This document shows, in pieces, positions 34,071 to 41,839 of a stretch of DNA of 64,000 nucleotides. The DNA lies in NCBI GenBank assembly GCA_964608595.1, contig CAZSOU010000003.1, forward strand, positions 4,663 through 68,662. The letters run 5' to 3'. Made by a program: the position numbers and the translations under genes. The notes below the pieces were generated by a model, which did not search any database, was not told the origin of the DNA, and saw nothing but the letters and a program-made list of their open reading frames with translations. Source of the stretch: Oleiagrimonas sp964608595 (GTDB lineage: Bacteria > Pseudomonadota > Gammaproteobacteria > Xanthomonadales > Rhodanobacteraceae). Numbering within the stretch: the first letter of the stretch is position 1; each line of letters starts with the position of its first letter.

Positions 34071-34879
34071 GCGCGCGTATCGGGAAACTGCCGTCGCTGG
34101 ATGCCGTCTGCGGCCTGGCCGAACGGGCCGGCCAGGCCATTCTGGATGTGTATCACCGTGACGATGTCGAGGTCGAGCAAAAGGCCGACCACTCGCCACT
34201 GACGGCTGCGGACCTCGCTTCGCACCGGATCATTGTCGACGGGTTGCGTGCGCTGACGCCGACTATTCCGGTGTTGTCGGAAGAGTCCGCCGACATTTCC
34301 TGGGATACGCGCCGGCAGTGGTCGCGCTATTGGCTCGTGGATCCGCTGGACGGGACGCGCGAGTTTCTGAAGCGCAACGGGGAGTTCACCGTCAATATCG
34401 CGCTTGTCGACGGCCATTCGAGCGTGATGGGCGTGGTGCTCGCGCCGGTCACCGGTGACCTTTACTACGCCAGCGCGGCGGATGGCGCTCATGCACGGCG
34501 TGATGGCAAGACCACGGTGCTCGAGACACGCCAGCCGCCATCGCCGCTGGTGGTGGCAGGCAGTCGTTCGCACGGCAGCGAGCGTCAGGCGACGTTGTTG
34601 TCCGGTATCGGCGAGTACACCAAGTGGGCCATGGGCTCGTCGCTCAAATTCTGCCTGATCGCGCGCGGCGATGCCGACCTTTATCTGCGTGCCGGCCCCA
34701 CGTCCGAATGGGACACCGCGGCCGCGCATTGCGTGTTGGAACAAGCCGGCGGTGCGGTCACGCGCCTGGACGGCACACCGCTTTCGTACAACACCAAGGA
34801 GTCGCTGCTCAACCCGGAGTTTCTGGCCGTCGGCGATCCGGGTATCGATTGGGCCGGGCGGTTGGTTGTCGACGAATGA
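34067..34879 (+). CDS. cysQ: 3'(2'),5'-bisphosphate nucleotidase CysQ
   Basis: Dephosphorylates PAP to AMP, clearing a by-product of sulfate assimilation and ACP loading. It has 270 residues of the inositol phosphatase fold: VLSEESADISW, WLVDPLDGTREFLKRNGEFTVN (in two parts: VDPLDGTREF and NGEFTVNIAL), and TSEWDTAAAHCVLEQAGG. It overlaps nudE (ATGA). Confidence 0.94.
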   Translation: MSARIGKLPSLDAVCGLAERAGQAILDVYHRDDVEVEQKADHSPLTAADLASHRIIVDGLRALTPTIPVLSEESADISWDTRRQWSRYWLVDPLDGTREFLKRNGEFTVNIALVDGHSSVMGVVLAPVTGDLYYASAADGAHARRDGKTTVLETRQPPSPLVVAGSRSHGSERQATLLSGIGEYTKWAMGSSLKFCLIARGDADLYLRAGPTSEWDTAAAHCVLEQAGGAVTRLDGTPLSYNTKESLLNPEFLAVGDPGIDWAGRLVVDE

Positions 34880-34962
34880 TTTTCCCGGGATAAGCTTCGC
34901 AGGCCGCAGTGTCGAGGCTTTCCTGTGCGATTTCACTGAAAGCTTCAGCCAGACAAAAGGTC

Positions 34963-35808
34963 ATGAACGACAGCAACCGCAACATCGACGATCTGCTCGC
35001 CATCATGGCGCGCCTGCGTGATCCCGAAAACGGATGTCCGTGGGATGTCGAGCAGGACTTCGACTCCATCGCCAACTACACGCTCGAAGAAGCGCACGAA
35101 GTCGTCGATGCCATCGACCGTCGCGATTTCGAGGATTTGCGCGACGAACTGGGTGACCTTTTGTTGCAGGTGGTGTTCCACTCGCGCATGGCCGAGGAAG
35201 CCGGGCATTTCGCATTTGCCGATGTGGTCGACGCCATCAGCAACAAGATGGTGCGCCGCCACCCGCACGTGTTCGCCGATGCGCGCTATGCCGATGTCGA
35301 TGAACAAACGCGTGCATGGGAGGCGATCAAGGCCGATGAGCGCCGCCACAAAGGCAATTCCGATGACAGTGCCTTGAGTGGCATTGCTCGCGGATTGCCG
35401 CCTTGGCGGCGCGCGCAGAAACTGCAGCAACGCGCGGCGCGGGTGGGTTTTGATTGGCCCGATGTCGTGCCGGTGCTGGCAAAGCTCGATGAGGAAACGG
35501 CCGAACTGCGCGCCGAGTTCTCCGCGTCGCCGGACGCCGAACGTATCGAGGATGAGCTGGGGGACGTGCTGTTCGTGCTGGTGAATCTGGCGCGTCATGC
35601 CGATGTCGATTTTGCGCGGGCGTTGCGCCACGCCAATGCCAAATTCGAGCGACGCTTCCGCGCCATGGAAGCCATCGCCGCCGCCGAAGGAAAGCCGCTG
35701 GACGACCGTGCGCTACCGGAGCAGGAAGCGTTGTGGCGTCAGGCGAAACAGCAGGAAAAACAGGGCCGACACTGCAGGGCAGGCAGTACCCGACGTTCCG
35801 ACGGGTGA
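34963..35808 (+). CDS. mazG: Nucleoside triphosphate pyrophosphohydrolase MazG
   Basis: Hydrolyses NTPs to NMP and pyrophosphate; lowers ppGpp and guards nucleotide pools. ATG 34963, with AAAAGG upstream, gives 281 residues, slightly longer than E. coli (263). Two tandem MazG domains are seen: the first with PENGCPWDVEQDF and EEAHEVVDAI/DELGDLLLQVVFH, the second with KLDEETAELRAEF/DELGDVLFVLVNLARH. Confidence 0.95.
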   Translation: MNDSNRNIDDLLAIMARLRDPENGCPWDVEQDFDSIANYTLEEAHEVVDAIDRRDFEDLRDELGDLLLQVVFHSRMAEEAGHFAFADVVDAISNKMVRRHPHVFADARYADVDEQTRAWEAIKADERRHKGNSDDSALSGIARGLPPWRRAQKLQQRAARVGFDWPDVVPVLAKLDEETAELRAEFSASPDAERIEDELGDVLFVLVNLARHADVDFARALRHANAKFERRFRAMEAIAAAEGKPLDDRALPEQEALWRQAKQQEKQGRHCRAGSTRRSDG

Positions 35809-36127
35809 GAGCATTGTGATGTGCGGTCCGCCACCGTGCATGAGCAGACGCACCCACACCGTGTTGTCACGTCGAAACAGTGCCGCGACACCCACCATGT
35901 GCTTGTGAGAATGGGGCGCCGCTTGCGTGGAGCTGATCAGACAGTCTTCTGGCGGCGTCATGCATGACATTTTTCCGTTATGCGTGTCGAAAAATGCTGT
36001 GCGACCGACAGCCGCAGGCTGAACATTCCTTCACCGTCATTGCGCGTTATCCGCCGGCTTCACCTCTGGCTCACGTGGTTCTGCGTTTAATTTCACAGGT
36101 ATGTTGAAGCACACGGGTGAAAAGCGT
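35809..36127. other. Intergenic region upstream of the OmpR-type regulator, no gene seen
   Basis: These 319 bases hold no convincing coding frame, tRNA or terminator. The last 100 bases are less GC-rich and probably contain the promoter of the response regulator, but no clear -35/-10 pair stands out. Confidence 0.45.
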
Positions 36128-36841
36128 ATGGCGTCCAATGACCGCGGGGGAATGGTGCTGCTGATCGAGGATCAGCGCGAAACATCAGCCTTTATTGGCG
36201 AGTACCTGGCCCATCATGGCTATGGCGTGGATTATGCGCGCGACGGCATGACCGGTTTGCATCTGGCTGCAAGTGGCGATCACGACGTCATCGTGCTGGA
36301 CTTGCGGCTGCCCGACATGGACGGCATGGATGTGTGTCGTCGGTTGCGCAAGCAGGAACACAGCGGGGTGCCGATCCTCATGTTGACTGCTCTGGACTCC
36401 ACCGATACCAAGGTGGAGGGGCTGGATGCCGGAGCCGATGACTATCTCACCAAACCTTTTCAGATGCGCGAATTGGAAGCGCGTCTGCGTGCACTGATTC
36501 GGCGCAGCCGGCATGCGGTGTCCAGTCATGTGTATGCTGTCGGCGACATGGTGCTCGATACGGGAACCATGCAGTTGACACGTGGTGGCCGCTTGTTGAC
36601 CGTGTCACCGATCGGACTGAAATTGCTGGCGATTCTGATGCGCGAATCACCGCGCGTGGTCGCACGTCGCGACATCGAACGCGAAATCTGGGGCGAGCAC
36701 CTGCCTGACTCCGATACCTTGCGCTCGCATCTGTACAACCTGCGCAAGATCATCGACAAGCCGTTCGACAAGCCCTTGCTGCACACCATCCATTCCGCCG
36801 GCTATCGCCTGGCCGACATGCAGATGCGCAGCAGTGCGTGA
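36128..36841 (+). CDS. OmpR/PhoB family response regulator
   Basis: A 237-residue two-domain regulator. The receiver has acidic pocket Glu14-Asp15, phospho-acceptor Asp58 (VLDLRLPDMDG), Thr in MLTA and Lys in LTKPF. The C-terminal winged helix ends HTIHSAGYRLAD. No sensor kinase is adjacent: the next genes, regA and regB, are convergent and form their own pair, so it is an orphan here. ATG 36101 would add nine residues; 36128 is preferred because the product then starts close to the receiver. Confidence 0.88.
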   Translation: MASNDRGGMVLLIEDQRETSAFIGEYLAHHGYGVDYARDGMTGLHLAASGDHDVIVLDLRLPDMDGMDVCRRLRKQEHSGVPILMLTALDSTDTKVEGLDAGADDYLTKPFQMRELEARLRALIRRSRHAVSSHVYAVGDMVLDTGTMQLTRGGRLLTVSPIGLKLLAILMRESPRVVARRDIEREIWGEHLPDSDTLRSHLYNLRKIIDKPFDKPLLHTIHSAGYRLADMQMRSSA

Positions 36842-36853
36842 GCGGCTGCCGGG

Positions 36854-37420
36854 TCAATCGCGATTTGACGAACGCTCGCTTACCGGATGCTTGGCCAACT
36901 TGCGCTGCAAGGTACGCCGATGCATTCCAAGGCGCCGTGCGGTTTCGGAAATGTTGCCGTCGCATTCGGTGAGCACGCGCTGTATGTGTTCCCATTCCAG
37001 ACGCCTCAACGGCAACGGCGCACCGGGTGCTTCGGCAAGCTCTTCGTCTTCCGGGCCGTCGTTGTCGAGCAGTGCACGCGCCACGGCGTCGGCATCCACC
37101 GGCTTGGAAAGGTAATCATGTGCGCCGCGTTTGATGGCTTCCACCGCCGTGGCGATGGAAGCGTAGCCCGTCAGAAGCAGGACGCGCATGTCAGGCACGA
37201 TGGCTTTCAAATCGGGAATCAGACGCAGTCCGTTGTTGTCGCCCAGCTTGAGGTCGAGTACACAGAACCCGGGGCGAAACTTGCGTGCGGTGACGATGGC
37301 GCTGTCCGCGTCATCGGCCGTTTCCACGGTAAATCCGCGCGAGGTCAGCGCACGCGACAAAACCCGGGTAAAAGTTTCATCGTCATCGACAATCAGCAAT
37401 TTGTGCGGTTGTTCACTCAT
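36854..37420 (-). CDS. regA: Redox response regulator of the RegA/PrrA/ActR family
   Basis: A 188-residue regulator: receiver with Asp12-14 pocket and phospho-acceptor Asp56 (VLDLKLGDNNG), a proline-containing linker (APGAPLPLRR), then the Fis-type helix-turn-helix ECDGNISETARRLGMHRRT typical of RegA. This family controls respiration, photosynthesis or acid response with RegB. The kinase gene lies upstream at 37532-38809 in the same direction. An FNR-like palindrome lies 35-48 bases before the start. Confidence 0.9.
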   Translation of the reverse strand: MSEQPHKLLIVDDDETFTRVLSRALTSRGFTVETADDADSAIVTARKFRPGFCVLDLKLGDNNGLRLIPDLKAIVPDMRVLLLTGYASIATAVEAIKRGAHDYLSKPVDADAVARALLDNDGPEDEELAEAPGAPLPLRRLEWEHIQRVLTECDGNISETARRLGMHRRTLQRKLAKHPVSERSSNRD

Positions 37421-37454
37421 GCGCCAAGTTTACTGCGGTGGCGAGGTGATTGCC

Positions 37455-37468
37455 TTGATTCATGACAA
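37455..37468. promoter_or_regulatory. FNR/CRP-like palindrome upstream of regA
   Basis: TTGATTCATGACAA matches TTGAT-N4-ATCAA at 8 of 10 positions and lies inside the longer inverted repeat CCTTG-N8-CAAGG (37453-37470). It is in the 111-base gap between regB and regA. Confidence 0.3.
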
Positions 37469-37531
37469 GGTGCGGAGGGACGCGTTGTTGCCGGTTGCGT
37501 GGACGGGTGCCATCACGCATGGCGCACGGTC

Positions 37532-38809
37532 CTACACCGACGATGTCGGGCTCATGACGGCCAGCGGCAAGCGCAGACGGATTTCACCGCCGTGTGCGGT
37601 GTTGGAGGCTTTCAACTCGCCTTCCAGGCGTTCGGCAGTGGCCTCGGCAAGCGCCAGGCCCAGACCGAGACCCGTGTGCTTGCGTGTATAACCCAGATCG
37701 GCCAACTCCTCGGTGCCCACGAAGCCCGGGCCATGATCGCCGACGACCAGCTCCAGCCAATCGCCGTCGATACGCGCGCGCAGCATGACGCGTTGCGATC
37801 CCTGTTGCGCGGACGCATCGGCGGCATTGTTGAGCAGGTTGAGCAACGCGTGACGCAGGCCCGGCTGGATGGCGAGCACGGTATCGCCGATGCCTTCGGC
37901 CGGCTGAAAATCCATGTCCGCTTCAGGGCGCAACAAGCGAAAGCGCTCCAGGCAACCGTGCAGGAACGCGCGCAGTGTCGCCTGCTCCGGTTCCTGCGAC
38001 AACTGTGACTTGCCGAAGGCCACCATTTCGCGCAGGCTCGCGCGACAGCGTTCGACTTGGGTTTCCAGGAGCGCCAGATCCTCGCCCAGACGCGTGTCGC
38101 CGGCATGTTCCCGACGCAGCTCCGGCAACAGCGTGCGCATGGTCGAAAGCGGCGTGTTCATTTCGTGTGCCGCTCCGGCGGCCTGCGTGGCGATGGCGAG
38201 AATGCCCTCGTCGCGCAGCGCGCGCTCACGAATGCGCTGCACCTCGCTCTGCTGGTATCGCAGGGCTGATGCCAGGCGATTGATGAACACGCCCAGGATC
38301 AGCGCCATGATGATGAAATTTACCGCCATGCCGGCGATGTGCAGGCGGAATCCGTCCACGGTCAAGGGTGTCGGCAACGGCAGATAACACCACAGCAGTA
38401 CCAGGTAAGCCAGACCCGAAAGCGTGGCTACCGCCATGATGCCGCGTTTGGACATCGCCGCGGCTGCCAACGCGATGGGGACCAACAGCAGGCTGATGAA
38501 CGGGTTGCTTGCGCCGCCCGTGAAATACAGCAGGTAACTCAGAACCATCGAGTCCACGGCGACATGGCCGACGGCTTCCCATTCCCCGATGGCCCAGGGC
38601 CGTTGCAGTCGCCACCCGGCAATGACGGCAAATACCGTCAACAGACCGATGCCGACAAACAGGTACAGCTCGGCAATCGGCATCCCCAGCACCTGCACCG
38701 CCACCAGTACGGCGGTGCTTTGGCCGGCGATGGCGCACAGGCGCAACCATGCCAGCGAACGCACCAGTGCGCGCGGTCCGGTGCGGGGTGTGGTCAATGA
38801 CGTGGGCAT
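37532..38809 (-). CDS. regB: Redox sensor histidine kinase of the RegB/PrrB/ActS family
   Basis: A 425-residue membrane kinase with five or six N-terminal membrane helices. The loop FTGGASNPFISLLLVP contains the GGxxNPF quinone-sensing motif of RegB. The H box is AAGAAHEMNTPLSTM with His215. Cys255 in QVERCRASL corresponds to the redox-active cysteine of Rhodobacter RegB. The ATPase domain shows NAADAS (N box), GDHGPGF and GLGLGLALAEA. It pairs with regA downstream. Confidence 0.92.
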   Translation of the reverse strand: MPTSLTTPRTGPRALVRSLAWLRLCAIAGQSTAVLVAVQVLGMPIAELYLFVGIGLLTVFAVIAGWRLQRPWAIGEWEAVGHVAVDSMVLSYLLYFTGGASNPFISLLLVPIALAAAAMSKRGIMAVATLSGLAYLVLLWCYLPLPTPLTVDGFRLHIAGMAVNFIIMALILGVFINRLASALRYQQSEVQRIRERALRDEGILAIATQAAGAAHEMNTPLSTMRTLLPELRREHAGDTRLGEDLALLETQVERCRASLREMVAFGKSQLSQEPEQATLRAFLHGCLERFRLLRPEADMDFQPAEGIGDTVLAIQPGLRHALLNLLNNAADASAQQGSQRVMLRARIDGDWLELVVGDHGPGFVGTEELADLGYTRKHTGLGLGLALAEATAERLEGELKASNTAHGGEIRLRLPLAVMSPTSSV

Positions 38810-38857
38810 GAGGCGTGATGACGGCCGCCGTCATGTGACGGCGACCGTTTCCCGAAG

Positions 38858-40609
38858 TTACTCTTCCGAGCCGATCGTGGGCAGTGGGCCCTCGTCGGCG
38901 GTGGCCTTGTATTCCTTGTGTTGCGCATCCAGACGCTTCATCAACGGCAACACGGCCAAGGCGATGACGGTGCAGATCACGCCGGCCACACCCAGCCAGA
39001 AAAACAGGGACGTGTAGATGGGCATGGTGGTGGTGTAGATCAGCTCGTTGAACTGCTGCAGCAGGTTCTGGGCCGATGACGGCAGCGACGCGAATGCCGG
39101 AAGATTGGCTTGCGCGGCCACGTCCTTTCCCTTGTTGGTGGCCTCGATCCATGCGCGGAAGTCTTCAAGCCGCATCGACATGATCGTCGGATACATCGCC
39201 TGAACCTTGTCGACGATCGGGTTGCTGACATCGGCCAGCACGGACTTGATGTGGTTGGGCACGCTGGCCAGCGTCGACACCATGCCGCCCAGATACTGCG
39301 AAATACCCGATGCCACGAAGTAGGCGCCCATCATGAAACCGCCCATTCGTGCCGGCACGTAACGCGCAATCATGGCCAGTCCCAGCCCGCTGACCAACAG
39401 TTCGCCCAAGGCACCGAAACCGTAGCCGCCGACCATGACCCACCAGCTTGTCAGGCCCGGCGACGTGGTGAAGTGTGCGGCACTGCCGTAGATGAAAAAG
39501 CCGATGGCGACCGCAACGAAACCCAGCGCGAACTTGGCGGCGACGGGGAGGTCGCCGTTGCCTTTGCTGGCGCGCGTATACGTGATCGCCAGAATCGGGC
39601 TGAGGACAAAGATCCAGATCGGGTTGAGAAGCTGGAATTGTTCCGGCAGCCAGTTCAGCGGATGCCAACCGAACACCGTCAGCGCCAGGTCCACGTTGCG
39701 CAGCGCGAACAGCGTCAACGATGTGGACATCTGCTGATAGAAGATGAAGAAGAATACGGTCTGGACGGTCAATATCAGCGCCGCCACCAGTCCGGCGCGC
39801 TCGCCGCGTTTGCCGTTGGAAATCAGATAGGCAAAGATGCCCAGAACGGAGACGCCGGCAGCGAGCACGAAGATTCGTGCGACCAGTTCCGATTGCAGAA
39901 TGAATGCGGAGATGAACACGGCCGCCGCGGCAGCCAGCAGGACCAGCCCGAGCTTGCGCATGTCGACCGGGCGATGATCGGGTTCCGAACCGATGGCTTT
40001 CAGCGTATGGCGCATGATCAGGTAGTTGAACAAGCCGACCAGCAGACCGATCGAACAGAACGCGAAGGCGACGTGCCAACCCAGTTCGCTGCCGTAATGC
40101 TCGTTGACGTATTCCTTGATCAACGGTGTCGCGATCTGCGAGAGCACCGAGCCGACGTTGACCGCCATGTAATAAATCGTGAAGGCGCTGTCGATCTTGG
40201 AGTCGTCGCCCTCATAGATCTTGCGGACCAGATTGCCGGCGTTGGCCTTGAAAAGACCGTTGCCGACCACGACCACGCCGAGCGAACAGAACAGGAACCA
40301 CGTGTTTTGGCCGGGGACGGCCATCAGTGCATAGCCCAGTGCAAGAACGATCGCACCTGTCAGCATGGTGCGTCGCGTTCCCAGTATCTTGTCGCCGACC
40401 CAGCCGCCGAAGGCTGGTGAAACGTAGATCAGTGCGGCGGCCGCACCCCAGGTCAGCGTGGCACGCTGGTCGGGAAAGTTCAGGCGCTGCACCATGTAGA
40501 GCACGATGAGCACTTGCATGCCGTAAAAGCCGAAGCGCTCCCACATCTCGATCAGAAAGACGGTCGAAAACGAGCGTGTCTTCGAGACCGGTGTTGTCGT
40601 TGTTGTCAT
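38858..40609 (-). CDS. POT family proton-dependent oligopeptide transporter
   Basis: A 583-residue MFS transporter. It starts MTTTTTPVSKTRSF at 40609; a longer frame upstream is not conserved. The POT hallmark is EMWERFGFYGMQVLIVLYM (ExxERFxxYG), with 12-14 membrane helices and GGWVGDKILGTRRT after helix 2. A long loop of about 75 residues (near 475-550) precedes the last helices. It imports di- and tripeptides with protons (DtpA-like). Upstream of regB by 48 bases on the same strand, possibly co-transcribed. Confidence 0.92.
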   Translation of the reverse strand: MTTTTTPVSKTRSFSTVFLIEMWERFGFYGMQVLIVLYMVQRLNFPDQRATLTWGAAAALIYVSPAFGGWVGDKILGTRRTMLTGAIVLALGYALMAVPGQNTWFLFCSLGVVVVGNGLFKANAGNLVRKIYEGDDSKIDSAFTIYYMAVNVGSVLSQIATPLIKEYVNEHYGSELGWHVAFAFCSIGLLVGLFNYLIMRHTLKAIGSEPDHRPVDMRKLGLVLLAAAAAVFISAFILQSELVARIFVLAAGVSVLGIFAYLISNGKRGERAGLVAALILTVQTVFFFIFYQQMSTSLTLFALRNVDLALTVFGWHPLNWLPEQFQLLNPIWIFVLSPILAITYTRASKGNGDLPVAAKFALGFVAVAIGFFIYGSAAHFTTSPGLTSWWVMVGGYGFGALGELLVSGLGLAMIARYVPARMGGFMMGAYFVASGISQYLGGMVSTLASVPNHIKSVLADVSNPIVDKVQAMYPTIMSMRLEDFRAWIEATNKGKDVAAQANLPAFASLPSSAQNLLQQFNELIYTTTMPIYTSLFFWLGVAGVICTVIALAVLPLMKRLDAQHKEYKATADEGPLPTIGSEE

Positions 40610-40879
40610 GCTTGATTCCGCGGATGATTGGACAAAAAAACGGCACCGCGGCAACTGAACCGCCGAGCCCCTCCCCATAAGTGGCACGCAGACCACTCCC
40701 TTTGCGCTCGCACTCGGGGCGCGAACCGTCCAAGAGTACATGATCACGGCAGGTGGTGGTGTTTTCGAGGATTTTCGCCGCGGGTCGACGAAAACGCAGG
40801 CGCCGGTGCTCGGCAAGCGCGCTGCCGGCGCGCGTCTGTGGCATCATTCCATGTTGCCGGTAACGATGAAAACCCTCTC

Positions 40880-41251
40880 ATGGCAAGCACCGAGCGCCGC
40901 GGACTCAAACAGACCTACCTCGCTTTTCTCTGGTCGATGAAAGGCCTCAAGGCGGCGTTTCGTCATGAAGCGTCGTTCCGGTTGGAGCTTTGCCTGTCCG
41001 TCGTGATGGTTCCGTTGGGCTTGTGGCTGGGCGATGGCGCCGTCGAAAAGCTTTTGCTGGGAGGCTCGCCGCTGTTCGTGTTGTCGGCCGAACTGCTCAA
41101 TTCGGCCGTCGAGACCGTGGTGGACCTGGTCAGTCCCGAGTATCACGAGCTCGCAGGGCGCGCCAAGGACATGGGCTCGGCGGCCATTTTCATGATGTTG
41201 ATGCTGGTTGGGCTGGCCTGGGTGTTGATTCTGGGCAGTCGGTTCTGGTGA
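40880..41251 (+). CDS. dgkA: Diacylglycerol kinase DgkA
   Basis: Small integral kinase that recycles diacylglycerol from membrane-derived oligosaccharide synthesis to phosphatidic acid. From ATG 40880 it has 123 residues against 122 in E. coli, with three membrane helices. Conserved FRHEASFRLEL and ELLNSAVETVVDLVSPEYHE (catalytic Glu and Asn) are present. The frame runs open upstream but has no family similarity there. Confidence 0.94.
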   Translation: MASTERRGLKQTYLAFLWSMKGLKAAFRHEASFRLELCLSVVMVPLGLWLGDGAVEKLLLGGSPLFVLSAELLNSAVETVVDLVSPEYHELAGRAKDMGSAAIFMMLMLVGLAWVLILGSRFW

Positions 41252-41321
41252 GCCGGGGCATTCGTGTGGCTCCCTCATGGACGCCCGCGCGCGCGTGGGA
41301 CGAAGGCCGGGTGGCGGCGCG

Positions 41322-41753
41322 TCAAGCGTCGTGGATATCGCCGTCGACGTAATACCAGCAGCCTTCCTCGCGCACGAACCGGCTGGATTCGTGGAGCCGC
41401 TGGGTGCGGCCGCCGCCGATGCGGAACCGCGCCACGAATTCCACCATGGCCTGATCGGCGTCGGTCGTTTCATGTCGACGTACGTCGAGGCCCAGCCACG
41501 TGGGCGCCGGCTCCTGGGCGGCCAGACGCAACGAAGCCGGCCGCGTGCTTGGATGCCAGCTGGCCAGGAGGTAATCTTCGCGCCTCAGCACGTAGGCGCT
41601 GTAGCGTGCGCGCATCAGGGCTTCGGCATTTGGCGCGGTTTCACCATCGTGCAGACGGCCGCAACATGCAGCGTACCCGTCGGCGTTGCCGCAGGGGCAG
41701 GGAGTGAAGGTATCGACGGCTTTCAGTGAGCGGCGATGGCGTGGTTTCGGCAT
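41322..41753 (-). CDS. YchJ family (UPF0225) protein with SEC-C motif
   Basis: A 143-residue protein from ATG 41753. The N-terminus has the SEC-C zinc motif PCPCGNADGYAACCG; the middle contains NAEALMRARYSAYVLRREDYL; and the end FVREEGCWYYVDGD is shared with E. coli YchJ. Function unknown; the motif resembles the C-terminal zinc site of SecA. A longer upstream frame is not conserved. Confidence 0.88.
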   Translation of the reverse strand: MPKPRHRRSLKAVDTFTPCPCGNADGYAACCGRLHDGETAPNAEALMRARYSAYVLRREDYLLASWHPSTRPASLRLAAQEPAPTWLGLDVRRHETTDADQAMVEFVARFRIGGGRTQRLHESSRFVREEGCWYYVDGDIHDA

Positions 41754-41839
41754 GGCTCCATGATGCCGCAAAACCCGCCGACGTGTAGGCACCGTGTCGC
41801 ACCGGGCGGACCATGGCCCGCCCGGCGCATTTTGCCGAA

